The notes beneath the pieces were generated by a model, which did not search any database, was not told the origin of the DNA, and saw only the letters and a list, made by a program, of their open reading frames with translations. The translations under genes and the position numbers were made by a program. Below, in pieces: positions 45,110 to 57,900 of a stretch of DNA of 64,000 bases; within the stretch, counting starts at the first letter, position 1, and every line of letters starts with the position of its first letter. The DNA is from Limnephilus marmoratus (lineage: Eukaryota; Arthropoda; Insecta; Trichoptera; Limnephilidae). The DNA is taken from positions 49,373,819 to 49,437,818 of the forward strand of contig OU862908.1 in NCBI GenBank assembly GCA_917880885.1, written 5' to 3'.

Positions 45110-48100
45110 ATGTATATTGGGTGTTAGGGACGACGTTCAGTGATTTCTGACATTATTTGGAGTAAAAAATGTAAGCGAAATTTTGGTTTCCGCTGACATT
45201 TTCGATGTCATTTTGTTTATTTTTCAATTTTTTTTTCTTCAAAATCGAACAATTTTTTTTCTTTCACATGTCGTCACTGGTCACTCAGCAGCCCCAGTAA
45301 TCGCTCTGCCCCTGGTCGTTATCCGCCCGCCGTTGTCCAATACCGACTGTTTTTTTATGTTTTTCGTTGAAAACAAAGGCATGTATAATGTCACCGGAGA
45401 CCAAAATTTTTTATTCCAAATAGCCCCGTGTTTAGTAGCCGGATCTGAATAAAGCATCTTCCTCTGACTGTTTAATTCCAATCCTCAACTTCTTTCAGTC
45501 CTATTCGATTTTATTAATGATGGGATCACTAGCTTGAAGTAGATGGTTTTTGCTAAAAACATTGGAAACAATACTTTATGAATTCGCTTTTTCGTGAGGA
45601 GGTAGGTACTCGTACTTCAATAAATTGTTTATAATTAATGGGAATCCCCAGACATTGATTGTAACAATTTTTTATAGAATCCAATTTGCTGGATTGCTTT
45701 TTTTACCAAAGACTCCGTCTGCAATAGTTGGGAAAAAACATCTTATCGGAACATGATTGTCCGGAATCCATGATTGCCGAAAAGATTACGAACATAATAA
45801 AATACGTGCTTGACGAAGACTGATCACAAATGTTAAACTTTTTATTGATAAGAGTCCTTGTAAAAACTTACGTAAGTACCTAAATCCTTTTTTGTTGAGG
45901 TCATTGAGTGTCATCGAACTGAAGCTATTTGACCATAAATCTAAGTAAGTGACACACGTTAATATATTACAAATAAATAATATCACTTAAAAAATGTTTT
46001 TTTCTGAGTACCGTACAAAAGTTCTGGAGCCAGCGAGATTATGGCATCTCCAATTGGGATATGTTTTGAGGCTGAAAAAAGTGGGGAGTAGTGATAAGCG
46101 GGAAAGTACCTGGCTATTAAGATCTGGTCACCAACATGACAAAGCCATTTCAAACAAAGATTCAATTCTAAATGGCGGGTTTTCACGATACTAAGAAAAC
46201 ATATTACAAAATTAGTTTAAATGAGAAAATTGTGAAATTTATATATATGTACCTACTTGATTTTCACATATGATCTCACTTACGTGAGAACAATCCGGTT
46301 GTAAAAACTCAATCAATACACCGATACAAATATGTAAGACCTCCGCATTTGTGACGAAAGTGAAAAAGCAATCCGTAGTCAACCACTCCTGAGTTGGCAT
46401 CGCGTTTGTATCCCATCCAGGCATCGCGTGTTCGACTCCTTGACTGGCTAAGTCGTCCATCACAGCACCAGCAACATTTTCCGCTTACTGTGGTGGTAGA
46501 ACGAGATTTTCAAATATTGTCAGGTTAGTCGTAACCCGGGAATGTTTGCCTTTTTTGTAGAAAAAAAAAAAAAATTACTAGTGACACCCTCTTTCCTCAT
46601 TTTGTATTACTCATCATTTGAGTGAATTTTTAATATAATTTTATAAAACTGTTATTTTTTATACCTAGATCTTATGCATCCCTTGTCTGAGTAGTTTTTT
46701 GTAATTACCTATTTGTAAATTAAGAAGGTTTTTTTTATAACTATATTATTCTCATGTAAGTGAAACCACCTTTAAGAACTCAGTACGCTAAATAAATAAT
46801 AAAAAGTTTAATTAGAAATACATTTAATTTTAAAGTATGTCATTAACATTACGTAGATTTACAGGGTGGGCCATAAAGATATACGAATTTCAAAACATTA
46901 TTGTGGTCAAGCGGCACTGCGGACGGGGGCGATGCATCGCCATCGTGATGGTGGTGATGATCAGTAGCTCAAGGAAGTTGAGGAGTGGAAAGGTCAAGGT
47001 CAGAGGAAAATTGAGAAGTGCCTTATTCAGATCAGGTTACTAAATACAGCTAAAGCCATTTCATGCAGCGCTCAGATTCTACAAAAATGTTGTCTCTCTG
47101 CAGGGCTGAAAGTACACTCCAGGCTGAAATTTGATCAAATATAAAAATTATATATACCTAAGTACCACCTACCTTTAAGCGTCCTTGAAGTGATTTTTCA
47201 CAAAAACGCCGCCCTACAAATTTTCCTTTAACCCTTTCAGATTTTATGTCCGTGTTAAATCGTTCCCGCAGGAAAAACCCTTTCACGGACTTTTACGCAA
47301 ATGATCACCTAGTCAATCTACGTTATGCACTTGCACTATATAAGTACAATAAATACAAAATAATACAAGAACAACATGTCAAAGAGACCAAATGGGAAAT
47401 AATTTGATTTTGAAGAAAAAAAAATGAAAAAAAGACATCATTAAAGTCACCGGAAACCGAAATTGCAATACTCCCCCAATTAATATCAGGAATCACTGGT
47501 TAAAGTAAGTCAAGTACATCCATGAACACTGAACACCCTATGGGTAATGGGTATGCCTGTATCTTTGTGTTGGGTACAGTCATTTTTCCAAACTTTCACG
47601 AATCTTCGATTAGATTAATATTGTTTCAATTTCGGTTTTGGCTTCTTTGGCAGCTTTTGTACCTACTGCCAATTTTGTTCGTTCCGGGAGTATTTTTTAT
47701 TTTGCATTCCTTATTGGAAACATGGTCCCGATGGTGCTAAATGGTTAAATTTATATTTGTTTGCATTTTTGTTTTGTAATCTCTGTTCAGTGAAGCGATT
47801 ATGGACAAGCAACATTAGGAGGTGGTATTAGGAGATTTTCAAATATTTTCGGGTTATTCGTAAACCTGGAAATGTTTGTCTTTCTTTTAAAAATATATTA
47901 TACATTTAAAATTAAAAAAGGCCTTGAGATTGATTTCACGAAAATCGACAATGCAGGTGATTGAAAGATTATACTGTAATAATAGACTATGAATAATTAT
48001 TAACAAGCAAATGAGATTGATTTTATTCAAATGACGTAGGTAATTAAGTACCCAGCTAAACGATAAACTAAATAATTATCTTCATCTTTCAAAACACAAT

Positions 48101-48280
48101 CACAAGAATTTCCATTTCTTAATCTATTTTTCAATCAAAATGCTGGGTATCCATCGATTTGATGCATGTTTATATTTAAATACAAGAGTGGAAAGCACAT
48201 CGTATACTGTTTGAACCATGATTATTTATTTTGTTTAAAATGATGTCAATCGAAACGTTTTACAATATTATGTGCTTATT
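45110..48280. other. Intergenic, no gene recognised
   Basis: The duplication ends near 45110. The open frames here are below 75 codons and show no domain or conserved motif. Only the dispersed repeat at 46010-46195 is recognised. Confidence 0.55.
46010..46195 (+). repeat. Dispersed repeat, copy 1
   Basis: Words ggagccagcgagattatggc, tacctggctattaagatctg, gtcaccaacatgac and aagccatttca match copies at 50090-51030 (+) and 54500-54650 (-). SINE-like, no coding content. Confidence 0.7.
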
Positions 48281-48289
48281 ATAAGTACG

Positions 48290-48880
48290 CCTTCGCCTCC
48301 GGGAAGCGTATTTACAATCCCTACCGCGTTACAGTCGCGCTACCGACTGAAACGCTGTAGGGATTTTAATGCATAAATCACCTTACAAACACTACCTCGT
48401 TTCAGTCGCCTACGAGCTTTGTTGCTCTATCTGTATCTGTGAGGGTGACGACCGTAATTATAGAGGGTTAGCAGAGAGGATGGACCGCGTTTTTTTTACT
48501 TACAAATTTTTTTTTAATAGAAAATTTATTTCTTAAGTAAAAAAAAGCGTTTTTTTTTTAACTGAGGGTGACGACCATAATTATAGAAAGGTAAGCAGAG
48601 AGGATGGACCGCGTTTTTTTTTTAAACCCTGTGTAGGTACACCCCTCTATAATTACGGTCGTCACCCTCACAGAAACAGATAGAGTAACGAAGACGACTG
48701 AAACGCTTTAGGGATTGTAATGCATAAATCACCTTACAAACACTACCTTGTTTCAGTCGTCTTACGCGCTTCGTTGCTCTATCTGTTTCTGTGAGGGTGA
48801 CGACCGTAATTATAGAGGGGTTAGCAGAGAGAATGGACCGCGTTTTAAAAAAAAACACGCCTCCGGGTCGGTAAGCTGAA
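48290..48880. mobile_element. Fold-back element cluster with long inverted repeats
   Basis: The arms acccctctataattacggtc...cagtcg (48641-48708) and their reverse complement (about 48752-48821) form a hairpin of about 70 bp around a loop with gcataaatcaccttacaaac. A further copy of the loop and right arm lies at about 48368-48485, and a shorter one at 48563-48620. The words gtaattatagaggg and agcagagaggatggaccgcg recur. The unit is palindromic with no ORF. Confidence 0.8.
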
Positions 48881-49221
48881 CTGCTAAATCTCATTATTAT
48901 TGATTAACAATTTCACTAAATAAATAAATCAATATTAGATTAGTGATATGGTCCTATCGTAATTTTAGCGTTTGGAGGCGTATTCGATTCTGTATAGTCA
49001 TGCTAATAATTTAAGTATAGCTGATAGATAACCAAGGAGGCATGGGTCTTAGTAATAATAAGCTTTACGCTGATAAATAATCAACTCAGTGTTAAATAGC
49101 GAACAAATATATTATTATAATACCTACTTAAAGATTAATGATAATTTGAACCAATCTCCCGTCTTAATCTTTTCCCTGGCAATATTTTTACTATTTTAAT
49201 AATTTTGATGTACTTTCGCAT

Positions 49222-49545
49222 TGCTTTTTTAATTATGAGTAAAACCTCAAATTGTAATATTTAATTAAATGAACACAATATTAGCGAAACTCAATGGAAA
49301 CAGAAAATTCAGAAAAATACGTATGTGATAAATGATACAGTTAAAAGTGAATGAATCGGATATCGACACTTTGGTGCAGTGGCTAGCGCAGTGGACCGGA
49401 AAGCCGAAAGTCCTGGGTTCGAGTCCCAGTGGTGCCAATATCTTTTTCTAATTTTTCTATTTCCAGATTTTCGATTGAGTTTCGCTAATATTGTCTTCAT
49501 TTAATTAAATATTACAATTTGCGGTTGTACTCACAAAGTTAAAAA
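49222..49545. mobile_element. MITE with 100-bp inverted repeats enclosing a tRNA-like segment
   Basis: Left arm (about 49232-49320: acctcaaattgtaatattta, attaaatgaacacaatatta, gcgaaactcaat) and right arm (about 49440-49545) are near-perfect reverse complements. Between them, 49371-49438 has a B box GGTTCGAGTCC inside a perfect 5-bp T stem (CTGGG/CCCAG) and an A-box-like TGGCTAGCGCAGTGG. The acceptor and anticodon arms do not fold as a normal tRNA. Confidence 0.7.
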
Positions 49546-50195
49546 TAAAAATAATATTCATACTAGACTTGCAGAAAAGTCAATAGATGTCGCATATTAA
49601 AAATAAAATAGATACAAAATTATCCAGACGCAATCTAGATAGCATTTAGTTAAATGAAGATAATGTTCGTGGTTCTTAGTCAAAGTATATTACAGTAAAA
49701 AATGATCGAATCGAATATCGACGGTGGTTGGCGCAGTGGTTAGCGCAGTGGCCTAGAAAGCCGAAGGTCCTGGATTCGAGTCCTAGAGGTGCCAAAATCT
49801 TTTTCTGAATTTTCTGTTTTCATATTTTTGATTGAGTTTCGCCAATATTGTCTTCATTTAATTAAAAATTTTATTTATGTAAATTAAAAAAGAAATATTG
49901 CAAACCAATTCGAAAAATCGGAAATAGGTATTCTTAAATACCCACCACTTTTAAACCATGTTTAGGTGAATAGTATAAATAAATACGTTATTCGTGAATA
50001 ATTCTTTCTCTTGTGATCCTTCTGCACTTATTTGTTTATTTTATTTTTTATATGAATACCTCACAACCTCACAACCCCAGCTTCCCGACTGGAGCCGGTG
50101 AGACTATGGCATCCCCAGTTGGGGTATGTTGTGAGAAAGCCATTTCAAGCCACATTTCAATTCTGAATGGTGGTCCTACACCAGGGTCCTACACC
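49493..50195 (+). repeat. Direct duplication, copy A
   Basis: This 703-bp unit starts gtcttcatttaattaaatat and includes a right MITE arm, a tRNA-like segment (49722-49794), another MITE arm and a piece of the dispersed repeat. It is repeated in tandem immediately after, with few differences. Copy A lacks about 90 bases that copy B keeps after ggtatgttgtgag, bounded by the short word gaaagccatttcaagc. Confidence 0.85.
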
Positions 50196-51030
50196 GTCTT
50201 CATTTAATTAAATATTACAATTTGAGGTTTTCCTCACAAAATTAAAAATAAATATTCATCCTAGACTTGCAGAAAAGTCAATAGATGTCGCATATTGAAA
50301 ATAAAATAGATACAAAATTATCCAGACGCAATCTAGATAGCTTTTAGTTCGGGTTTGAATATTGCACATAAAATATGCGTTAAGAAAAATGAAGATAATG
50401 TTCGTGGTTCTTAGTCAAAGTATATTACAGTAAAAAATGATCGAATCGAATATCGACGGTGGTTGGCGCAGTGGTTAGCGCAGTGGCCTAGAAAGCCGAA
50501 GGTCCTGGAATCGAGTCCTAGAGGTGCCAAAATCTTTTTCTGAATTTTCTGTTTCCATATTTTTGATTGAGTTTCGCTAATATTGTCTTCATTTAATTAA
50601 AAATTATATTTATGTTAATTAAAAAAGAAATATTGCAAACCAATTCGAAAAATCGGAAAGAGGTATTCTTAAATACCCACCACTTTTAAACCATGTTTAG
50701 ATGAATAGTATAAAAATAAATACGTTATTTGTGAATAATTCTTTCTCTTGTGATCCTTCTGCACTTATTTGTTTATTTTATTTTTTATATGAACACCTCA
50801 CAACCACAACCTCACAACCCCAGCTTCCCGACTGGAGCCGGTGAGACTATGGCATCCCCAGTTGGGGTATGTTGTGAGGCTGAAGGTAGTGGGAAGGGGA
50901 AGGGATGGGGAAGAGGATGGTGGTGAAGTACCTGGCTATTCAGATCTGGTCACCAAACACGGCGAAAGCCATTTCAAGCAAAATTTCAATCCTGAATGGT
51001 GGTCCTACACCAGGGCGATACTGAGAGTAT
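50196..51030 (+). repeat. Direct duplication, copy B
   Basis: Same order as copy A: MITE arm, gacttgcagaaaagtcaata, tRNA-like segment (50457-50529), MITE arm and dispersed repeat. The dispersed repeat is more complete here (to the cctacaccagggcgatactg end). Confidence 0.85.
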
Positions 51031-51117
51031 CTTCCATTTTGGAACGTATCACAAATATACTATGTATTATTTTAAAATGAAAATGAATTAATTGTGAAAT
51101 TACACCAATCAATCAAA

Positions 51118-51190
51118 TAAAATTTATTTGCCCTCGCCCCGATTCGATCCCGCGACCTTCAGATAACCCCTCGACCACGGCGGCCAACGT
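51118..51190 (-). repeat. tRNA-derived SINE head
   Basis: The minus strand reads GGCCGCCGTGGTCGAGGGGT followed by a B-box-like GCGGGATCGAATC. It is the same family as 26455-26524. Confidence 0.55.
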
Positions 51191-51419
51191 CTACAAAATA
51201 CGTCTATAAAAGCTTTTACATAAAATACATGAAATCATGAGACTGTACATATGAGAATATCTATATTATTAAAACTAAGAATGTTTAATATGTAAGTTAT
51301 TTTGTAATAGGCTCACACTCATCATGACTGGACTACACCGAATCCACTGAATCACGTATTTCATCAAAACCATGTTCTGAAATTATATTATTGAAGTTTG
51401 TTTTGTACAATTTGTCATT

Positions 51420-52045
51420 GCTATATATGACACAATGCTCATCATCTGTACACATTTGCTCATCTAAATGAGCATGCTTGTTTTGATCATACGCATCAAT
51501 AAGCATGCTCAAAGCTAACCGTTGAACACATGCTCTTTTTATGAGCACGCTCTTGTCAAATAAATGTCAAAAAATAGTTCAGTTCCATTCGGCCAGAACT
51601 AATCAAAATAATATTATTGTTTGCAATGCAATTATTTAAGAATCTTTTTTGAGAAAATGAAACAGTTGATTGGTAGGACAAGATGTCAACAAATCCGAAA
51701 AATAAATGCTACTTTTAAAAGAATTTGGTTTCATTTTCAAGGTAAAGGAACTTTTGGGGGATTTTGTGGGGAATTTAAACATCTATTGCGGGTATTTTAG
51801 TGAACCTGTGATCAAAAGACTCCTTTAATTTATCACGAAAAGCAACTGGCATTTTGAATATTTTTGCAAATAACGCGCACTCAAAGTTGCCGCGAACTGA
51901 GATCGAATTGAAATGAGCATGCTCGTAATATAAGCAAACATGTTCACACATGCCTGTTCACAAGAACACTTCTCCTTCCATCCAGTGTCCAGAATTTGCT
52001 CATTTGAGTGCGCTCAATACTAGCAACGTCACTGACACATTAAGT
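51420..52045. mobile_element. Putative MITE rich in GAGCATGCTC palindromes
   Basis: Words of the type gagcatgctc/gagcacgctc/gctcatttgag cluster at 51455-51560 and again at 51910-52020, on both sides of an AT-rich core. This looks like the subterminal repeats of a DNA transposon. The exact ends and target duplication are not clear to me. Confidence 0.4.
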
Positions 52046-52470
52046 AGCACCACTAAGTAGCATTTGTTCATTAACATCATGTTCTCTTGCTACTAATTCA
52101 GGTGTAGCTAATTTGTAGCTAGGTATATACCTACCTATCATTCTATACGTTCATTTCTACAGCTTTTCAGTTCGTATTAGATGCTTTGTACTGTGTTGTT
52201 ATTGTAAAATAGGATCTACACTCCAAACAATTGTAATAAATAAATAACACAGAAAATAATACGTTGGTAGATAGTAGGAACAAAAGGTACAGCTGAATTT
52301 ATAAGTATCTACTGTGAGAATAGGTACAATACGAAAGAATATAAAAAACACGAATTCTCGGGTAATACTAATAGGTATTGGGTTTATCGTAAAAGTTCAT
52401 TAAATTCAACTTTGCTTTTCAGTAATCCCGATTTTTAAATATCCACAGAACCGAACACAGAACAATATTA

Positions 52471-52690
52471 AGGATGGGTTGTTTAAAAAAAAATTACGAA
52501 TTCATCAAATATTTGATGTTAATTTTCACATTCTATGTAAGTTCTATTAAAGTTCTGTAATTATTTCAGTTTTATGAATCAACTGGCCTATAACGATATA
52601 ATAACAGAACTTGACTGGAACTTACACGGAAAGTGAAAATTAACTTAAAATATTTGATGAATTCGTCAATTCTTTTAAACAACCCGTCCT
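52471..52690. mobile_element. MITE, family AGGAYGGGTTGTTT, copy 1
   Basis: The ends are long inverted repeats: aggatgggttgtttaaa and ...tttaaacaacccgtcct, continuing inward through cgaattcatcaaatatttga on both sides. About 220 bp, no ORF. Confidence 0.75.
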
Positions 52691-52767
52691 AATTTATTGC
52701 CAAGGCTATGTACCCATGTATGAGCGAGTTTTTGGCAAAGTTGATAAGAAATAGTTCTTCATGAAAT

Positions 52768-52976
52768 GGACCATTAGGACGGGTGGTTAATTTTTTTTAA
52801 CAAATCATCACATTTTGAAAATACTCTAGTTCTCTGAAAGTTCTATTCAAGTTCTGTGACTATTTCAATTTTTTGAAGCAACTAACCTGTAATGATATAA
52901 TAAAAGAACTTGAATAGTAACTTCAAAATTTTAATGAATTACTTATCCAAATTTTTTGAAACAACCCTGGCTGTAG
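52768..52976. mobile_element. MITE, family AGGAYGGGTTGTTT, copy 2
   Basis: A diverged neighbour of the element above with the same order of internal words (gttctattcaagttctgtga, aacctgtaatgatataataa). The two lie about 75 bases apart in the same orientation. Confidence 0.65.
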
Positions 52977-52979
52977 GGT

Positions 52980-54100
52980 ACCTTCTTGAATTTCTACAAA
53001 TTAGAAATATTATCATTTCTAACAGATCTGGAGAGTCAAATTGTTCATGTTTAAAATACATTTTTCAAATATACACAATCAATTCTGTGGGCATACCTAT
53101 TATTAGTATTAATTATTATTAGTTAGTATCTAATATAATGGCTATAATATCAAGAAGGCATAATATTTTTTAAATAGAGCCATCTAGTGGACAAGGTTAG
53201 TTTTAACATTCTAATGAAAGAGTTTCCGTGAGTTTTCTGTTAATTCTTCTGGTTTTACCTCCATTAAATTCCACAGGTTTTCCACATTTTCGCTAGATGG
53301 CGTTGCGGCAAAATAAAATGAGAGGGGGCAATAAATATAATTAAAAATACTGTAAAATATTATTAAAATGAATAATAAGCAAAATGTATTTTTAGGAAAA
53401 CTAGTTTACTTTTTTGCTATCCGAGGTTTTAACAATGGTATTACAAATCACAGTATTAATCAGCATGAATTTGTGAAAAACTAAAAATTAGGCAATAACC
53501 CACAAGTTTTGCATTTACTATCAAGATAAAAGATTTCTCAATCATTTTGATCAAATTATTATTTATTATCTGAAATTGCTATACAACCAATGATGACTAT
53601 ATATATTTGCAAATCTGACTTTTCCACTTTAACGTTTAGTTGAGAAATCGTAAAAAAATGATACAGCTATTCGATTTGAATCATAAAATAGAAACAAATA
53701 TTGAACAATAATAAGATATTTACAATTTGTAAATGCACAATGTTCAGAATAAGTCTGTTTTGCAAGACAATCTTGGAATAATCCTGTTGTCTTGGAATGA
53801 GCTGACTTTGAAACGCCATATAAAACAATTGATTGCAACTTTCGTACAATAAACTAGGCGGCCATTTTATCACGTGACCAAATGCTGAAATGGAATAAAA
53901 CGAGTTTCTTAAAATCATTTTTCTATGGGAATAAGTAGCTTTTGCAACATCGTATTGCGCGCATTTATGTAGAAATGTATTTAGAAAAATATTGCATTTA
54001 CAGGTCAAATTAGATAATAATGGTAAAAAGTCAGTTTTGCAAATATACATTTACATATTCTTGGAAATCTGGGGTATGGTTCAGTAAAACAATTAATTAA
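52980..54100. other. 3' flank of DBT, no gene recognised
   Basis: AT-rich. A minus-strand frame of 127 codons (54050-53667) shows no domain and low-complexity composition. Inverted words gccatctagtgg (53180) and cgctagatggcg (53292) are noted in the findings. Confidence 0.5.
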
Positions 54101-54109
54101 AGTATTTAA

Positions 54110-54871
54110 TTATAGATCCAACATGAGATGACTTGGATTTTCGACATAGAATTTCCATTTGTTTGAGAAGTTTGCCATTGTAACCCCATCTATGATGCGG
54201 TGATCAGCTGACCAACTGATGCAGATTATGTGCGCTTTTGTTATGTTGCCGTCCTTGTCGAATCTCGGTAGAACCTAAAACACAAATATTTTCGTTAAAT
54301 ATATAAAACATATAATAGCCACCTGTTATAAAATTTTGTGTAAGTAATATACTCAATTAAAAATACCTGAATTTTTCCAAGGGCGCCAATAGAAACTTGA
54401 GGAGCTAGAATCACTGGTTTTGTGTAAGTACCACCGATCTAGAAAACAAAACAAAAAAAAATTACAAATTGTTTCTACTAAGCTACTTCAGAGTGAAATA
54501 ATCTCCAATATCGCACTGGCGAAAAACCACATTCAGAATCGAACGTTCTATCTCCTTCCTTTCCCCACTACTTTCAGCCTCACAATATACCCCAATTAAC
54601 GATCCCATATTACTTATACCGGCTCCACAGAAGTAATTAGGACTCTTGTGCGGTCACATAAAAAAGATATTGTTAAAATTTTGGCATAAAAGTAGGTCAT
54701 TTCTCCTGGTCGGTCACCAAGATACGAGAATTGATTATGCGTCGATTGTCACTAGCCTTGTTTTATTTTAAAATTTATAAAAAAAAATCATAACTTTTAA
54801 TGACTTTTCAAAGGGGTTTTGAAACTGCATGAGTCTGAGTTGTCATGGAACCGTTCTAATTACATAATATA

Positions 54872-54909
<38 letters not shown>

Positions 54910-57900
54910 TTCATATATTTTTTATTAGTAACAGATATTTGGGTTTTTTTTGGCTACCACACTAGGCTAAGCCCGTGTTGTGGTAGTCGTACATTTAATA
55001 TTTTAACATTTCAAAAAATATTAAGAAATACTTAAAACTAAAGAGAAAAAAAAAGACCATATTTTAAAGAAAAGTAAAAATGAAAATTCAAATTCAAATT
55101 TTTAAATACAAAAATTAATAATAAAAATTAAATGTTAAGAACTCAAGTGTTCTGTATAAATTAAAACATATAATTATATAAATCAAAATTAAAAACATAT
55201 ATAAATTTAGTGAAAAACTAAGAGAAAAAAATAACAACATTTTAAAGTAAAATAGAAATACAAATGGAAATTAAAATTTTGAAATGCAAAAATTAATAAT
55301 TAAAATGTAGTGTTAGAACTCATGAATTCCTTAAAGTGCGTTCGTCCCCTTTCAAAAATCCAATGTTGTACACGTGTTATAAAAAGAGAATTAGAATTAC
55401 TTGACTTTATGTCAGTACTCAGAGCATTATATATTTTAGGAGCGATGAACCAGAATTGTCGTTGAGCGAATGAGGTGTTAGTTTTTGGGACCACGCAACC
55501 CAGGTTTGATGAAAAGCGGGTGTGTGCTTGATGTTGTGGAGCAATTAGTAGATTATTTTTTCGTATATAACAAATGCTTGTTTTAGTAAATAGCTGTCGA
55601 ATATCTAAGACCCTGATTTTTGCAAAGAGTTCATTTGACGGATGGGTAGGTTGACATTTAAATATAATTCTCAGAATTAGTTTTTGAACTAAAATAATTG
55701 GTCTAATAATGGATTCAGCACAACCACCCCATCCCACTATACCGTATATTGCTATGGATTGGAAAAGGGCAAAGTATACGCTTCTTAGAGTCTGTAAATC
55801 TAAGATAGACCTAAGGGAGTAGAATATATGGCAGAGTTTACGAAGTTTTTTTACTTAATATCCCAATAAGAAAACTCTGGGAAGTCATTTAAATAATTGG
55901 GATAAAAAAACTTTGGATCTAAACGGTTGGTTGTTGAACGCATAAGTTTGATAAGAGAAATGAAAAATTGAAGAGCACTATGGGACGTATCTTCGAAAAA
56001 ATAGCGATCGAGACCTCTAAAAAAGGAACTCCCGTTAAATTTCATGTTATTTACAATTGCAGACTTGTAGAGCATGCTAAAGACATGAGGAGTTGAGGAG
56101 GGATGTAAATATTCAACTATGTATTTAAAATATGCAGGTATTTTGAGGAGATGTGGGAAAATGATGCAGGTATTCACTGGTATTTATATCACACTGGCTG
56201 CAAGTGATTATAATTCTGAGAAACGAAAGTAGAAGAGTTTTGGAGATTGAATAAGGGTGTACTAACGATTCCAATATTGGAAAGTGAGAATGTTCCCCCA
56301 GTAAGGTCATCAGGTTTGAGAGTCCTATTGGTACCGTCTTGCTGCAGTCTGTTAAGTTCTGCAGCTATCTGGAGGATAGACTTCTGCTGCACATTCTGTA
56401 AGATAAAGGTTTTAATAAATAGGTTGAAATTAGTTACGTTGAATTTATTTGAACCCCCAAATGGATGATTTTGGTAGGTTGGCATTGTATGACAATTAAC
56501 TGAAAAAAATGTTTCTCGGTGGCTTCCAAATAGTTTTTTTTAATTGAAATTTAATAGAATGAATAAATTACGTTGTTATTAAAAATAACCACTTTATTAT
56601 TCTTACTCACAGTACAAGATATTTTTCGTCAATAATACATTATTATTTATAACCCCAATAACATTTTCATGAAAAGTCAACAAAAATCAGCTTGTTTTCT
56701 GCAAATATATTAAAATATAATGTTGTCATAAATTTAATATCTTCAAAATGTAATTACATACAATTAGGCGTTTATATTACGATACTTAGTTGATAAGACG
56801 CAATAATGTGTTTTTTGCAATTTAATTTCATATGCAAATTACACAAAGTGTAGGTAAACTAAATAATCAATTTTTTTTGACTCTTCGCAATTTTACTTAC
56901 TTTTATATTTGGTACCACCAGTCCATTGGGGGTGTCCATAGCCACTCCAATATTGTGTGCAGCTTTATAAGTAATATTTTCGCAGTTTTCGTCCACACTG
57001 CTGTTGAGTATTGGGTACTTGTCGAGGGATAGGGAAGCGGCCTTTATGAAGAAGGGCATAAAGGTCAATTTGACTCCAGCCTCGGCAGCGGTTTTCTTGG
57101 TAGAGTTCCTGATGGCTACCAATTCTGAAACGTCGATCTCATCGCTGTATACGAAGTGAGGGATTTTCTGAAAAGCAAAAAAAAAATCACGTCCAAACGG
57201 AAAATAGCTGTCATATTTCAAACTAGAAATATATTAATCTGCGCCAAGAAATCTTAAAAAAAGAAAAAAGAAGAAAATTTGTGTGCTAAAGTAGCAAAAA
57301 GAGGAAAGGTTATTAATTTCATCTCTTGAAATTTATAGGTATACGCAACTCTTTTTAGTTCGGAATTTCATATCAATATCATATTTGTGTTACATATTTC
57401 ACAATTTATTCATTAAAAATAATATATAGTATATTTGCGGCACAAGAGTGGAAGATACTCTCAGTATCTGTGCGGTACTACTCTTGTGTGGTATTCATGT
57501 AAAAAGAAAAAAAAACGGAGATTTTAGACTAAATTTGTTAAAAAAATCTTAAAAAATCTTACTCTGATCTGTCAAAAAGGTTATATATTTGGTTTTATAA
57601 TATTGTCCGATCGACAGATGTTGAAACTTGGGCGAAGGCGGGTGGAAGGTAATTAATAGAAATTTACAAAATATTTATTTGCTTTATTAAATGCATATAC
57701 CCACGTATTGGAGCTGTGTGAAGAAAAATAACTTTAAAAAATCTTACCAGAGAAGCTGTCATTGTCTTAACCATGGCTTTAGTAAAACCAGTGATATTGA
57801 CAACTTTGTCTTCATTTAATTGAGGCGTTGGCGTTGGGGTACTTTTTATGGGTTGAGGCACGAATTTCGGCTTAGCGTCCTTCATTTTCTGCACACTGTT

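Larger units (their letters stand above)
26570..45110. repeat. Tandem segmental duplication, unit 2
   Basis: The second copy of the unit described at 4021-26400. Private insertions here are a LINE tail in the glucanase intron (about 29411-29740), a hAT-like element (32492-32785), a mariner relic (33809-34310), a 7.5-kb mosaic of LINEs, solo LTR and Penelope-like remnants (34680-42225), a small MITE (44019-44122) and an RTE-like tail (44705-44960). Confidence 0.85.

Noticed and set aside
48290..48880. CRISPR array
   Set aside because: The repeats are inverted and of unequal spacing, and the genome is plainly eukaryotic.
49371..49438. Functional tRNA gene
   Set aside because: The T arm and B box are good, but acceptor and anticodon stems do not form and the copies lie inside repeats; tRNA-derived sequence only.
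53667..54050. Minus-strand 127-codon frame downstream of DBT as a gene
   Set aside because: Composition is low-complexity and AT-driven, with no domain and no splice or promoter support.
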